The notes below the pieces were generated by a model. The model was not told the origin of the DNA, searched no databases, and saw only the letters and a program-made list of their open reading frames with translations. Source: Herbinix luporum (lineage in GTDB: Bacteria > Bacillota > Clostridia > Lachnospirales > Lachnospiraceae). From it: a stretch of 64,000 bases of DNA. Numbering within the stretch: position 1 is the first letter of the stretch; each line of letters begins with the position of its first letter. Location of the stretch: positions 1,605,379 to 1,669,378 of the forward strand of contig NZ_LN879430.1 in the NCBI RefSeq assembly GCF_900070325.1, written 5' to 3'. The translations under genes were made by a program, and so were the position numbers. Shown here piece by piece: positions 17,967 through 26,614 of the stretch.

Positions 17967-19535
17967 TTATAGATTCACTTCTATTTCCAGACCCGACTTA
18001 AACTCTACCACTAGCCTGTCATCATATACAGTTGCCTTTTCAACTAGTTTCCTAACCAGTTTATCATCAAACTCCGCAATATCACTGGTTTGCGTGTTAA
18101 GGAAATCAGTCATCTCAGCAATCCGATCGCGCATATCTTGGCGGAGAGCGTTTCTCGAAAGGGTTTCTTGCCTTAGATCACGTAGTCGGTAAATCTCATT
18201 GACAATATTATCGTATGCTTCCTTTGAATTTGCCTTTTGGATTAACTCGGTTTGGAGTTCTTCTAGCCTTTTATCAATGTCTGCTGTAGTCTCATCCAAA
18301 TCCACGCTTAATACGGTTTCAATATTCTTCTTCAGTATGGCCAGAAAAGAGTTTTTTCCGCTTACCGCTACATTAATGGCTTCTATAATTTTCTCTTTAA
18401 GCGTATCTTCAAGTATAGTGGAAGCGGTACAAAACAAACCAGTGTTTTCTAATCGGCTGACGCATCTCCATACAATTGATTTCTTTCCTCGGTTATTCCA
18501 ATGAACCCTGCGGAATATTTCATGACAGTTGCCGCAGAAAACCATCTGTGATAAAGGATGATTGTTGCTATAGTTTCTTTTCTTTCCGTTCTTACTTATA
18601 TGCACACATCTTCTTTTGACAAGCTGTTCCTGAACCTGCATAAAAATTTCACGCGGGATTATAGGCTCATGGCTGTTTTCTACATAGTATTGTGGAACTA
18701 TACCGTTATTGGGTACCCTTTTCTTTGATAAAAAATCTACTGTATAGGTTTTCTGTAATAGCGCATCACCGATATATTTTTCATTCCTCAAAATCTTGTT
18801 GATGGTGCTGGTATGCCATCTGGGATTGCCTGCACCCGTCAGAATTCCGTCAGCCTCCAAACCCCTAGCTATCTGTAGCATACTGGAACCTTCAAGATAT
18901 TCTCTGTAAATGCGTTTGACGATCTCAGCTTCTTCAGGTACGATAACTAAATTGCCATCCTTATCCTTTGTATAGCCAAGAAACCGGTTGTGATTGATAT
19001 GGATTTTTCCTTGCTGATATCGGTATTGAATACCCAGTTTTACATTCTGGCTTAACGATTGGCTTTCTTGCTGTGCCAAAGACGCCATAATGGTCAACAG
19101 GATTTCCCCTTTGGAATCCAATGTGTTTATATTTTCCTTTTCAAAGTAAACCGGAATATTTTTTTCTTTAAGCTGCCTTATGTACTTTAGGCAGTCCAGC
19201 GTATTTCTTGCAAACCGGCTGATAGATTTTGTAATTATCATATCGATTTTGCCCTGCATGCATTCTTCTATCATCCGGTTAAATTCTTCACGCTTTTTCG
19301 TGTTGGTTCCGGTAATGCCTTCATCTGCAAATATACCGGCTAACTCCCATTCTGGATTGCTTTTAATGTAATTTGTATAATGCTCGATTTGTGCTTCATA
19401 ACTGGTTGCCTGCTCCTCGCTGTCCGTAGAAACACGACAGTAAGCTGCCACCCGAAGCTTAGGTAATTCCTCGGCATTTGCACTATTCCCAATTCGCTTA
19501 CGGGCAGGAATTACCGTAACATTCCTGGTTGTCAT
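17967..19535 (-). CDS. Large serine recombinase (site-specific integrase)
   Basis: 522 residues. The N-terminal resolvase domain has the catalytic Ser in [13 protein letters not shown] (about 31-43), with conserved Arg residues in [12 protein letters not shown] recombinase domain follows (about 170-290), then a zinc-ribbon ([13 protein letters not shown]) and a C-terminal coiled coil. Such enzymes integrate and excise phages and conjugative elements without host factors. It overlaps the preceding recombinase-like gene by 38 bp; AGGTGA seven to eight bases before the ATG supports the start. It is the last gene of the prophage, downstream of lysis. The short remnant at 10442-10565 is its close relative. 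Confidence 0.92.
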   Translation of the reverse strand: MTTRNVTVIPARKRIGNSANAEELPKLRVAAYCRVSTDSEEQATSYEAQIEHYTNYIKSNPEWELAGIFADEGITGTNTKKREEFNRMIEECMQGKIDMIITKSISRFARNTLDCLKYIRQLKEKNIPVYFEKENINTLDSKGEILLTIMASLAQQESQSLSQNVKLGIQYRYQQGKIHINHNRFLGYTKDKDGNLVIVPEEAEIVKRIYREYLEGSSMLQIARGLEADGILTGAGNPRWHTSTINKILRNEKYIGDALLQKTYTVDFLSKKRVPNNGIVPQYYVENSHEPIIPREIFMQVQEQLVKRRCVHISKNGKKRNYSNNHPLSQMVFCGNCHEIFRRVHWNNRGKKSIVWRCVSRLENTGLFCTASTILEDTLKEKIIEAINVAVSGKNSFLAILKKNIETVLSVDLDETTADIDKRLEELQTELIQKANSKEAYDNIVNEIYRLRDLRQETLSRNALRQDMRDRIAEMTDFLNTQTSDIAEFDDKLVRKLVEKATVYDDRLVVEFKSGLEIEVNL

Positions 19536-19956
19536 CTAAAATCACCTCGCTCTTAATAAGACTATAAGCATACTCTGCCTGCTGAAATGGATCATCGTAT
19601 AGATTATCTGGCATTGAAGCATGAAACTTAAAATTCAGGCATTTCTTTTCATTTCCTTTATGTTCATAAATCCTGCCAAGTGCCTCAGCTCGCCTGCGTC
19701 TTTCCAGTTGTGCTTTTTCGAATGTGTCCTTGCTGATAATTGGCGGATAGAATTTATCCTTAACATACCGTTTATCTGCCAGCATTCTTGCAACAGATGT
19801 ATGGTAACGCTTAATACCCGCTTTTTGCGCCGCTTCGGTTAAAGAAAGCCCGGAAAGATAAACCTCAAATAGTTTCTTAATCATAATCGCTTCCTTTTCA
19901 TTAACTACAGCCCTGCCGTTTTGAATGGTATATCCAAAAGGTATATGGCTCATCAT
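19498..19956 (-). CDS. Catalytic-domain-less recombinase-like protein
   Basis: About 152 residues from an ATGATG at 19956 that overlaps the stop of the upstream recombinase, so it is translationally coupled. It carries only the recombinase (DNA-binding) part: [11 protein letters not shown], then [15 protein letters not shown] and [10 protein letters not shown], which align with the middle of large serine recombinases. There is no resolvase domain and no catalytic Ser. It lies between two full recombinases and overlaps both. Inferred role: accessory factor or directionality partner of the flanking enzymes. It could instead be a decayed recombinase kept by coupling, but the frame is clean. Confidence 0.75.
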   Translation of the reverse strand: MMSHIPFGYTIQNGRAVVNEKEAIMIKKLFEVYLSGLSLTEAAQKAGIKRYHTSVARMLADKRYVKDKFYPPIISKDTFEKAQLERRRRAEALGRIYEHKGNEKKCLNFKFHASMPDNLYDDPFQQAEYAYSLIKSEVILDDNQECYGNSCP

Positions 19957-21530
19957 TTCACCAACCTTTCCCTTAGGTTCAACCCGCATTTCATTTTGAA
20001 ACCTATTTCCTCCTGTGAAAACACAATGATTTCTTCAATAAAGTTCTCAAATATTTCACAATCAAATTTATCAATCTGCTTTTCAGCTTTCATTGTAAAT
20101 TTAAGAAGCTTCTCAACCTCAACAAGAGCAGTCATGCCTCCATCGATTGCTCGTTTTATGGCTTCTTTTTGTTCTTTTAATAAAACCGCTTCTTTGAGCA
20201 GCTCATTTTTCTGTGTATTAAAAAGAGCGGGTTCCAGGTATCCTTTGGCCATAAGTCCCATAATCACCTGAACCCGCTCTGTATTTTCTTTGATTTTTGT
20301 TTCTATCTCCTGAATCTTAGTTATATTATCTGAGTAATTTGTCTTCTTTAAGCTTTGCAGCAATGGTCTTAGAATGAACTTATGACCGAAAATAAGCTTA
20401 TTGATCATTACAACGAAGGCCTGATGGATCGCATCCTCTCTGACAAACTTCATGGAACAGCTTGATGCGTCCTTTATGTGCTTTGTGCAGCACCATGCAA
20501 TATATTTACGGTCACCGCTGCCATGAATTCGACGCTTAAAATTGCTGCCACATTCTGCGCATTTGATTTTCCCCGAGAAAGGGTAGCGTTTTTGATACTT
20601 ACTGCTTCCCTTAATTACACCTTTTTCTTTTCCTCTTTGCTTTAATATCTCTTGGGCGGCTTCAAATTCCTCATGGGATATAATGGCTTCATGATGATCT
20701 TTTATCATGTATTGATCTTTTTCCCCATGATTATAATGCCGCTTAAAATTCTCATCTGTATAGGTTTTTTGCAGAAGGACATCCCCAGTATATTTTTCAT
20801 TGCTTAAAATGCCGCGGATAGTTGTCGCTGTCCAGTGTGAACCTCTCTTTGTTGGGATTTTATCCGAATTTAGCCCATCTGCAATTATCTGTGTGCCTTT
20901 ACCGTCCAAAGCCTCGGAAAAAATCCGCTTTACGATTTCAGCCTGTTCTTTATTGATAAATAGCTTTCCATCCACATAATCGTAACCATAGGGAGGATAC
21001 GAAATTTTGTATGTTCCGTTTTGGAACCTACGTCTGATAGACCACTTACTATTTTCTGCAATGGATAATGACTCGTTTTCTGCAAGACTGCTCAAAATTG
21101 TCAGCACCAATTCGCCTTCCATGCGCTGTGTGTTTATATTCTCTTTCTCGAAATAGATGAAAACACCGAGATCGGTAAGTTTTCTCACCATCTCAATACA
21201 GTCGGTTGTGTTTCTGGCAAATCTGCTGACTGACTTGGTTATAATAAAGTCAATTTTCTTGTTTTCACAATCTGCAAGCAGCCTTAAAAGTCCAGTTCGG
21301 TTCTCCTTTTTTGTGCCTGATATGCCTTCATCATAGTAAATCCCTGCAAATTCCCAATCAGGATTTGTTTTTATATAGGATTCATAATGGTCCTTTTGCG
21401 CTTCCAGGCTTGCCATTTGCTCATCACTATCGGTTGAAACCCTGCAATAAGCTGCCACTCTTACCTTTGGTTTGAAAGCTTGGAGAGCATTGTTTCCATC
21501 AATCCTTGTTACCTTTCTCACTGTTTTCAC
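19953..21530 (-). CDS. Large serine recombinase
   Basis: 525 residues. The catalytic Ser is in [13 protein letters not shown] near residue 34, followed by TKSVSRFARNT. The recombinase domain begins near YPPYGYDYVDGKL (about 200). A zinc ribbon with KCAECGSNFKRR and a second Cys set (WCCTKH, SSC) is at about 330-380, then a long charged coiled coil. It is homologous to the second enzyme (17967-19535) but clearly diverged, not a recent duplicate. Two or three such genes in tandem occur in some clostridial prophages and conjugative elements. It probably shares in excision or integration of this prophage. Stop and next start overlap as ATGATG. Confidence 0.92.
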   Translation of the reverse strand: MKTVRKVTRIDGNNALQAFKPKVRVAAYCRVSTDSDEQMASLEAQKDHYESYIKTNPDWEFAGIYYDEGISGTKKENRTGLLRLLADCENKKIDFIITKSVSRFARNTTDCIEMVRKLTDLGVFIYFEKENINTQRMEGELVLTILSSLAENESLSIAENSKWSIRRRFQNGTYKISYPPYGYDYVDGKLFINKEQAEIVKRIFSEALDGKGTQIIADGLNSDKIPTKRGSHWTATTIRGILSNEKYTGDVLLQKTYTDENFKRHYNHGEKDQYMIKDHHEAIISHEEFEAAQEILKQRGKEKGVIKGSSKYQKRYPFSGKIKCAECGSNFKRRIHGSGDRKYIAWCCTKHIKDASSCSMKFVREDAIHQAFVVMINKLIFGHKFILRPLLQSLKKTNYSDNITKIQEIETKIKENTERVQVIMGLMAKGYLEPALFNTQKNELLKEAVLLKEQKEAIKRAIDGGMTALVEVEKLLKFTMKAEKQIDKFDCEIFENFIEEIIVFSQEEIGFKMKCGLNLRERLVK

Positions 21531-21582
21531 CTCCTTTGGGTATGTGACATGTTACCTCTGTGTGCCGCTAATAGCAAGCCAA

Positions 21583-21801
21583 TTAGGCCATAAGCTGTGC
21601 ATACATCGGCGAGAAAGTTTTGCGGTTCAATTTGTCGATTTTGTTGAATTCTTCTTCTGAAATCAGTCCCGCCTTAAGCATCCTCTGCAGAATTTTGTAT
21701 GCCCGCCAGTAATCAACCTCTCTTTGAATTTCCTCCTGCGTTATCTTTGTATAGTTAGTTTCCTGCGGGTTATATGGTATATGATTAGCCGTCTCTATCA
21801 T
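21583..21801 (-). CDS. Small SHOCT-like protein upstream of the recombinases
   Basis: 72 residues. The C-terminal part (LKAGLISEEEFNKIDK) has the pattern of the SHOCT module, a short helical segment often at protein ends. The N-terminus is polar. AGGAGG lies eleven bases before the ATG. It sits 52 bp before the first recombinase and just after the terminator of the lysis genes, so it likely opens the recombination transcript. Similar small proteins commonly accompany clostridial serine recombinases; the function is unknown. Confidence 0.7.
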   Translation of the reverse strand: MIETANHIPYNPQETNYTKITQEEIQREVDYWRAYKILQRMLKAGLISEEEFNKIDKLNRKTFSPMYAQLMA

Positions 21802-21828
21802 TCAAGAAAGCACCTCCTATAAAAACTT

Positions 21829-21852
21829 AGGACAGCCTCGACTGGCTGTCCT
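21829..21852 (-). terminator. Rho-independent terminator after the lysin gene
   Basis: Perfect nine-base stem AGGACAGCC / GGCTGTCCT with a six-base loop. On the minus strand it is followed by AAGTTTTTAT. It separates the late (lysis) transcript from the recombinase transcript. Confidence 0.8.
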
Positions 21853-21858
21853 TTATCG

Positions 21859-22863
21859 TTATTCCGGCAATTTGAGAACTTGTCCGGGGTAAATAGTATC
21901 TGAAGTCAGGCCATTGAGTTTCTTAATCTCCGGATATCTTGTTCCTCTACCGAGTTCTTTTTCTGCTATTCTCCATAAGGTGTCGCCTTTTTGCACTGTA
22001 TAGGTTCTATTGCCCTTGTTATCAGGAATGCTGTTTACAATTACAAGGTTTTCTTTTGCTACCCAAGTGTTTATGCCTGCGATTTCTTGACCACCGGATT
22101 TCTTAACCTTTTTGCCAAGCAAAACACATTCTTTACCACCTTTTACGACCGGCTTGCCTTTGTATAAAGTCTGAGTGACCCTGTGGTAATAGTCATTTTT
22201 GACCCACGTTGGAACTGCCACACTGCCGGGGTAGTAATTCTTCGCGCTGTCCTTAAACTCCACCATGTCGCCAATTCCAATATCCGTATTGGTATCTGTA
22301 CTGTTCTCCAGCGCTTTTTTCACTGCTTTTCGGAAGGTGTCCATACTCTCCCCATGCTTGGGGAACCAATGCATCACATCAGCATGGTTGCTGGCAATAC
22401 CGAGCTTATATCCTTCGGAGTGGCAGATGATGTCATTCTCATTAAGACCGTACTTCTTGCAGAGCATAACGCAGAGTTCAACAGCATTCTGCCACGCTTT
22501 ACGGAAATAATCTTCCTGCTTTGCTGCATCATAACCCACCATTACCGACCCGGATTTATACGAAAACCCAGCAGGCTCACAGATTTCAAAGCCAATATGG
22601 GTATTGTTTGCTGCTCCTCCCGCATGCCACCCGCGATGATCCCAAGGCAGGTATTGCCAAACCTCCTTATCGTCTACAAAAGCGTGAACACATACCTGCC
22701 TATTTATTTCGCCGGCCTTGTAAGATTTGTTCCAACGGGAAAACCACTCAGCCGCCATTACACCCGGCACAGCCGTCGAATGTACCATGATTCCTTTAGG
22801 CGTGATTTTGCGGCCTGCTGTATAGCAATCGTTTCGCGTCATGTATTTAGTAAAAAGCTTCAT
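21859..22863 (-). CDS. Phage endolysin: N-acetylmuramoyl-L-alanine amidase with LysM
   Basis: 334 residues. Residues about 15-185 form an Amidase_2 (zinc amidase) domain: IMVHSTAV supplies the first His, HIGFEICE and [20 protein letters not shown] the others. The middle (about 200-280) looks like an SH3-type wall-binding segment. A LysM repeat closes the protein ([20 protein letters not shown] to GQVLKLPE, 285-333). It cuts the bond between muramic acid and the stem peptide to lyse the host. Its ATG overlaps the holin stop (AAATGA), with GGAGG upstream. No signal peptide, as expected when a holin releases it. Confidence 0.92.
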
Positions 22864-23279
22864 TTCTTTTCATCCTCCTCATTTGAGCGGCCATGCAGTT
22901 GTTCCAATGCGTTCTTCAGCTTTTCAGGAATGGGCAGTCCTATATGTGCTGCATTCTCAAGAATTGAAATTCCCTCGTTACTCAGGTAAAAGAAAATCAC
23001 CGCTGTCCGGATTGCCCCGCCGTTGCCGAGCACCTGGCTGTCGATTATGTGTCCCACACCCACAAGTACAAATATAAGCACTTTCTTAAAGATGCCCTTG
23101 GCTCCGACTTCACTCGAAAGCTTTTTGTCTACAATGGCACACATCACGCCGGTCACATAGTCAATGGCCACAAAAGCGATGAGCGCATATAAAAATCCAT
23201 CCAGCCCTCCAAGAAACCAGCCAAGAAATCCACCAATAGCAGTAAAAACCGCCTGTACCCAGTTCCATACTGTTTTCAT
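22860..23279 (-). CDS. Phage holin
   Basis: 139 residues with four hydrophobic stretches in the first 115 residues ([59 protein letters not shown]) and a charged tail. The [10 protein letters not shown] and [10 protein letters not shown] segments fit the phage_holin_4/TcdE-type family. It forms membrane holes that release the endolysin encoded immediately downstream with a four-base overlap. GGAGG lies about nine bases before the ATG. It is the first gene after a terminator, so lysis genes may have their own promoter or rely on read-through. Confidence 0.9.
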
Positions 23280-23315
23280 TGTCTTAAACCTCCGTTCAAC
23301 TTGAGTTTTGCATAT

Positions 23316-23346
23316 AAAAAAGCGCCCTGCCTTAAAGCAAAGCGCT
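23316..23346 (-). terminator. Rho-independent terminator between tail genes and holin
   Basis: On the minus strand AGCGCTTTGCT pairs with GGCAGGGCGCT (with three G-U pairs) and is followed by TTTTTTAT. It lies downstream of the GH18-like gene. Confidence 0.75.
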
Positions 23347-23366
23347 GAATATATAAAACTTTTAAC

Positions 23367-25835
23367 CTATATTTGCTTCGGAAGCGCCTCCCACAGCCGC
23401 ATATCCTCCTGCCCAAGCGACCAGATGGCTATACCTCGCAATTTCCATCGATAAGCCGCTTCGTTTGCCCAGTAAACAAGGCTGTCTGCATCCTGATAAT
23501 ACAGAATAGAAAAACCATCCGCATCTCCGAGGAAGAGACGGGATATCCAGATATTGATGTCTTTTGATATAATTTTTACTTCATAGTCATTACCGCAGGA
23601 AAGCGTCAAAAGCTGCGAGTGGAAAAAATCATAGTCCATCGAAATGTCCTCATTGCGAGTTGCCGATTCCTCCACATCGCTATTTACTGAAAACACCTGA
23701 AATTCATCATCCCACGTGACACCAGTGCGAGCAAGCCTGCCAAAGCTGGTTATATTTCCATCCGGAAGTTCCACATCAAAACGCTCGTATGGTTCATATA
23801 CCCACGCATCGCCCAGCCGCAGCAGCTCGCATACCGTCCGGTTGTCCGAGCAGTACCCTGCATAACCACTACCACCGATTACATTCACTGTGAAACGCAG
23901 GGTTGAAGCTGCACCAGAATATACTCTTACCTTATTGCCGCGTTTTCGCATCTCTATAGTATACATATTCGGATTAGCACGAAGATCGGCATCTGCAGTT
24001 TTTGAGAAACTGGTGGAATAGCTACCAAGCAAGGAATTACCTTGATAAAGCTCGACTCTTTGCGTGTCATAATTTAAGCAGCAGAAAATATCCCCAAGGA
24101 ACACCCCAGCCCGTCCACTGCTATTTTGAGGGAAAGCCAGCCTTGCCCGGATATGAATATCGGAAAACCCGTCGTATTTCCATGCAAGTTTGCCATATCC
24201 CTCGAGCTGGGAATATGGGCGACTTTCTGTGCTTTCTGGGTCTTGCCAAACATCCCATTCGCCGTCCAACACAGTCCAGTAATTTTCAGGCAGGATGTTC
24301 CTGTCCCGAAAATCCTCATACCAAATAAGCGCCGAGTCGGGTTTTCTTCGCAACATTTCAAATGTCAGTTTAAAACCTCGATCCGGCTCAACCATCACAC
24401 CATTTACATCCTTGAACCGACGAGGAGAGAGCATAAAGCTGGCTTCACCGGCAAAGGGATACTCCGAAAATCCACTGCAAACCCTAAAACCGTAAAACTG
24501 GACTCCCGGCACACCACCGCTTATGCTGACAGCATGCGTTCCCTCTTGGAGAAATACACCTTTTGCAAGTGTCAACCAGCAAACTCTTCTCCAGTATGGC
24601 CACCATAAACGGTTCTCGCTGAAAGTCTTTGATTCACCATCAAGGGAAACGATAATCGCATTTTTGTCCCAGTAAGGAAAGCAAAGCTGTACTGCAATAT
24701 CGTAATATCCCGCTTCTGTTATCTCAAAACGGTACTCTGCTGACGCCTGGTCATCTCCAAGTGAGGCCATCTCATCAGTAATAATGACATTTCCTTCGTA
24801 TTCATCCGGAACTCCGTTCCTGTCAATATAAATGGTTCCGAACTCCGCTTTCTGCTCCTTGCCATAGCTTGTCAAATATCTTCGCCTGTTATAAACCCCT
24901 TTTAGCAGCGGATATTCCCAGGATACAGCATCCCATCCTTCCATATAATCATATACATGAGGAAGAGCCCAAGGTACTTTGTTATAGTCGTCCCAGTAGG
25001 CCACAATAGGAATGAACGGTTGGGGCGGTGCATCGCCTGTGAAATTGTAAACCCCAGTCATCCAGTATTTTGCCGCATAGTAGGTATTAGACACCCCTCG
25101 ATAGGTTATTCCAAGGTTTTCAGGTGTATCATGAATCCTCCAGTTCCAGCCATAAGCAGGCAACCCCATGAATATCTTATCGTGTGACATAACGGAAACA
25201 GCATAATCATATATGCCCTCAAGCCAGTCACGAGGAGATACTGGGCCGGGAGCAGAGCCCGCCCATGCCATGCCATAGCTCATGATGGCGGCGGTATCGC
25301 AATAGTCGTTAAGATCGGCATAAACACACCAGTTTTCACCGCCCACCGAGCCTTGAACGCCGGTCATACCAGGCAGGCAGATGTTGACAAGCTTTGTTGC
25401 ATCGTAAGACTTAACTGTATTGTATATATCCCTAAACAGCGCATTCGCCGCATCCTTGTTTTCATAACCGCCGCCGCGCTCCAGGTCAATATCTACCCCA
25501 GCGCACCATGGATACTTGTTCATTATTCGGATGATTTCAGTGAGAAACTTATCCTTTGCACCGTTTTTGTTGTTGCGAAGTGCAGTAAAAATATTGGCTA
25601 TTCCATGATTCATAATTGTGAGCAGCCACTTAATGTGCGGCCATTTCTGAATATACGGAAGCATGCTGCTGATGCTGGTACCGGTTTCAGTGATTGTGCC
25701 TGTTGCGTCAACCTCAAAAGTAAAAATGCCTACCGTATCAAAGCGGTCGCCGTAGTCTCTAAGCGCTTCATACATTCGGGCATTACCCATAAAACTCCAC
25801 ACCATGCACCGTTTGCCTTTTAAGAAATCCCTCAC
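23367..25835 (-). CDS. Phage tail-associated GH18-like glycosidase with binding modules
   Basis: 822 residues. The N-terminal 340 residues look like a GH18 barrel: GVDIDLERG (about 113-121) aligns with the DxxDxDxE signature and keeps the catalytic Glu, although the first Asp of the motif is replaced. AAIMSYGMAWAG and MGLPAYGWNW match later strands. The rest (about 345-822) is beta-rich and contains likely carbohydrate-binding modules. It begins with GTG overlapping the previous stop. Position between tail fibre genes and the holin suggests a virion glycosidase acting on chitin-like or peptidoglycan glycans. GH18-type proteins in spore-wall context are also common in Clostridia. Confidence 0.75.
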   Translation of the reverse strand: MRDFLKGKRCMVWSFMGNARMYEALRDYGDRFDTVGIFTFEVDATGTITETGTSISSMLPYIQKWPHIKWLLTIMNHGIANIFTALRNNKNGAKDKFLTEIIRIMNKYPWCAGVDIDLERGGGYENKDAANALFRDIYNTVKSYDATKLVNICLPGMTGVQGSVGGENWCVYADLNDYCDTAAIMSYGMAWAGSAPGPVSPRDWLEGIYDYAVSVMSHDKIFMGLPAYGWNWRIHDTPENLGITYRGVSNTYYAAKYWMTGVYNFTGDAPPQPFIPIVAYWDDYNKVPWALPHVYDYMEGWDAVSWEYPLLKGVYNRRRYLTSYGKEQKAEFGTIYIDRNGVPDEYEGNVIITDEMASLGDDQASAEYRFEITEAGYYDIAVQLCFPYWDKNAIIVSLDGESKTFSENRLWWPYWRRVCWLTLAKGVFLQEGTHAVSISGGVPGVQFYGFRVCSGFSEYPFAGEASFMLSPRRFKDVNGVMVEPDRGFKLTFEMLRRKPDSALIWYEDFRDRNILPENYWTVLDGEWDVWQDPESTESRPYSQLEGYGKLAWKYDGFSDIHIRARLAFPQNSSGRAGVFLGDIFCCLNYDTQRVELYQGNSLLGSYSTSFSKTADADLRANPNMYTIEMRKRGNKVRVYSGAASTLRFTVNVIGGSGYAGYCSDNRTVCELLRLGDAWVYEPYERFDVELPDGNITSFGRLARTGVTWDDEFQVFSVNSDVEESATRNEDISMDYDFFHSQLLTLSCGNDYEVKIISKDINIWISRLFLGDADGFSILYYQDADSLVYWANEAAYRWKLRGIAIWSLGQEDMRLWEALPKQI

Positions 25836-26407
25836 AACCGATCACCGCCCTCTTGCATCTCCTGAAATTCAAAGAGTACCCGCGCCGATTTTCTCTCTTC
25901 CAGCTTCACCATATGTTTGCTATCCCATGCCGCAGAGTATTGATAAAACCCATCCTTAGGAGTCTGACTTCCGTTTTTTAGGCATTGGCGGGTGGAAGCC
26001 TTGAGTGTCAGCTCATCGCCTGCATTAACCGGGTCAAGGAACTTTACCTTATGCGCGCCCATACCTTGGGACATTTCAATACTTCCTGCGGCCATATACT
26101 GTATAGGATAGATATAGCAGTCAAGACCAGCAGAAGTTTTGCCCAGGTTGAATAAGACTACAGTCTCCGCTGTTCGCACCACACCGTTATAATGCCGGGG
26201 CGGAACTGGCTGCCCGTTTTCCTGCATTTTCGTTAGCATCTTGCTCGTGTGGACGGTATAGCCTGTCAGCTGATCTCCATCCTGAAGCTGCAGGTCGGTG
26301 AAATAGATAATTCCGTTACAGTCGGAAATCTTGAGTGTCACAGTTACGCTCACCACATGATTATTGTTTTTTAATTGTATGGTTTCTGCAAACCTTGAAA
26401 ACTTCAT
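25832..26407 (-). CDS. Phage tail-region protein of unknown function
   Basis: 191 residues; the ATG at 26407 is used because GGAGG lies eight bases upstream. The N-terminal 55 residues (VTVTLKISDCNGIIYFTDLQLQDG) are homologous to the 64-residue protein at 27417-27611, so one arose by duplication of the other. The rest is beta-rich and soluble. Between the two lies the erm gene on the opposite strand. It overlaps the GH18-like gene by four bases. Inferred to be a tail-tip or fibre component; no family name is claimed. Confidence 0.65.
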   Translation of the reverse strand: MKFSRFAETIQLKNNNHVVSVTVTLKISDCNGIIYFTDLQLQDGDQLTGYTVHTSKMLTKMQENGQPVPPRHYNGVVRTAETVVLFNLGKTSAGLDCYIYPIQYMAAGSIEMSQGMGAHKVKFLDPVNAGDELTLKASTRQCLKNGSQTPKDGFYQYSAAWDSKHMVKLEERKSARVLFEFQEMQEGGDRL

Positions 26408-26428
26408 AGTTTTTTCCTCCAAAACCAT

Positions 26429-26457
26429 TTGACAAACATAGGCATTAATGCTAAACT
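26429..26457 (+). promoter_or_regulatory. Promoter of the erm gene
   Basis: TTGACA (26429-26434) and TAAACT (26452-26457) with exactly 17 bases between them on the plus strand, followed 38 bases later by a leader start codon. A perfect -35 box makes this independent of the phage transcripts, which run the other way. Confidence 0.6.
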
Positions 26458-26494
26458 ATAATTTGATTTTATATTTGGAGGCTAGTATACACCT

Positions 26495-26524
26495 ATGTAT
26501 GGTATTTTTCGTATTCGTAAATAA
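26495..26524 (+). CDS. Leader peptide of the erm gene (9 codons)
   Basis: ATG followed by eight codons and TAA encodes MYGIFRIRK. A GGAGG lies 14 bases upstream, slightly far. The Arg-Ile-Arg triplet is a +X+ motif, the type at which macrolide-bound ribosomes stall in known erm leaders (for example MRLR in ErmDL). It ends three bases before the strong attenuator hairpin. Stalling here could change how that hairpin folds. The same local wording (LFRLRK) recurs in frame just upstream of the erm start, from a GTG at 26570. That this peptide is translated is inferred from position and motif. Confidence 0.6.
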   Translation: MYGIFRIRK

Positions 26525-26526
26525 AA

Positions 26527-26575
26527 GTGCACAGAAAGAAAGATAGCTCATAGCAGCATCTTTGTTTTTGTGCAC
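26527..26575 (+). promoter_or_regulatory. Attenuator hairpin in the erm leader
   Basis: GTGCACAGAAAGAAAGAT (26527-26544) pairs with ATCTTTGTTTTTGTGCAC (26558-26575): 18 bases with one mismatch and one G-U pair, followed by CCTTTTTC. This is a terminator-like structure between a leader peptide and the resistance gene. Known erm and related genes use such hairpins for drug-induced read-through; that mode is inferred here. Confidence 0.65.
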
Positions 26576-26614
26576 CTTTTTCGATTACGAAAAAACGAAA
26601 GAGGTGTATTTTTT

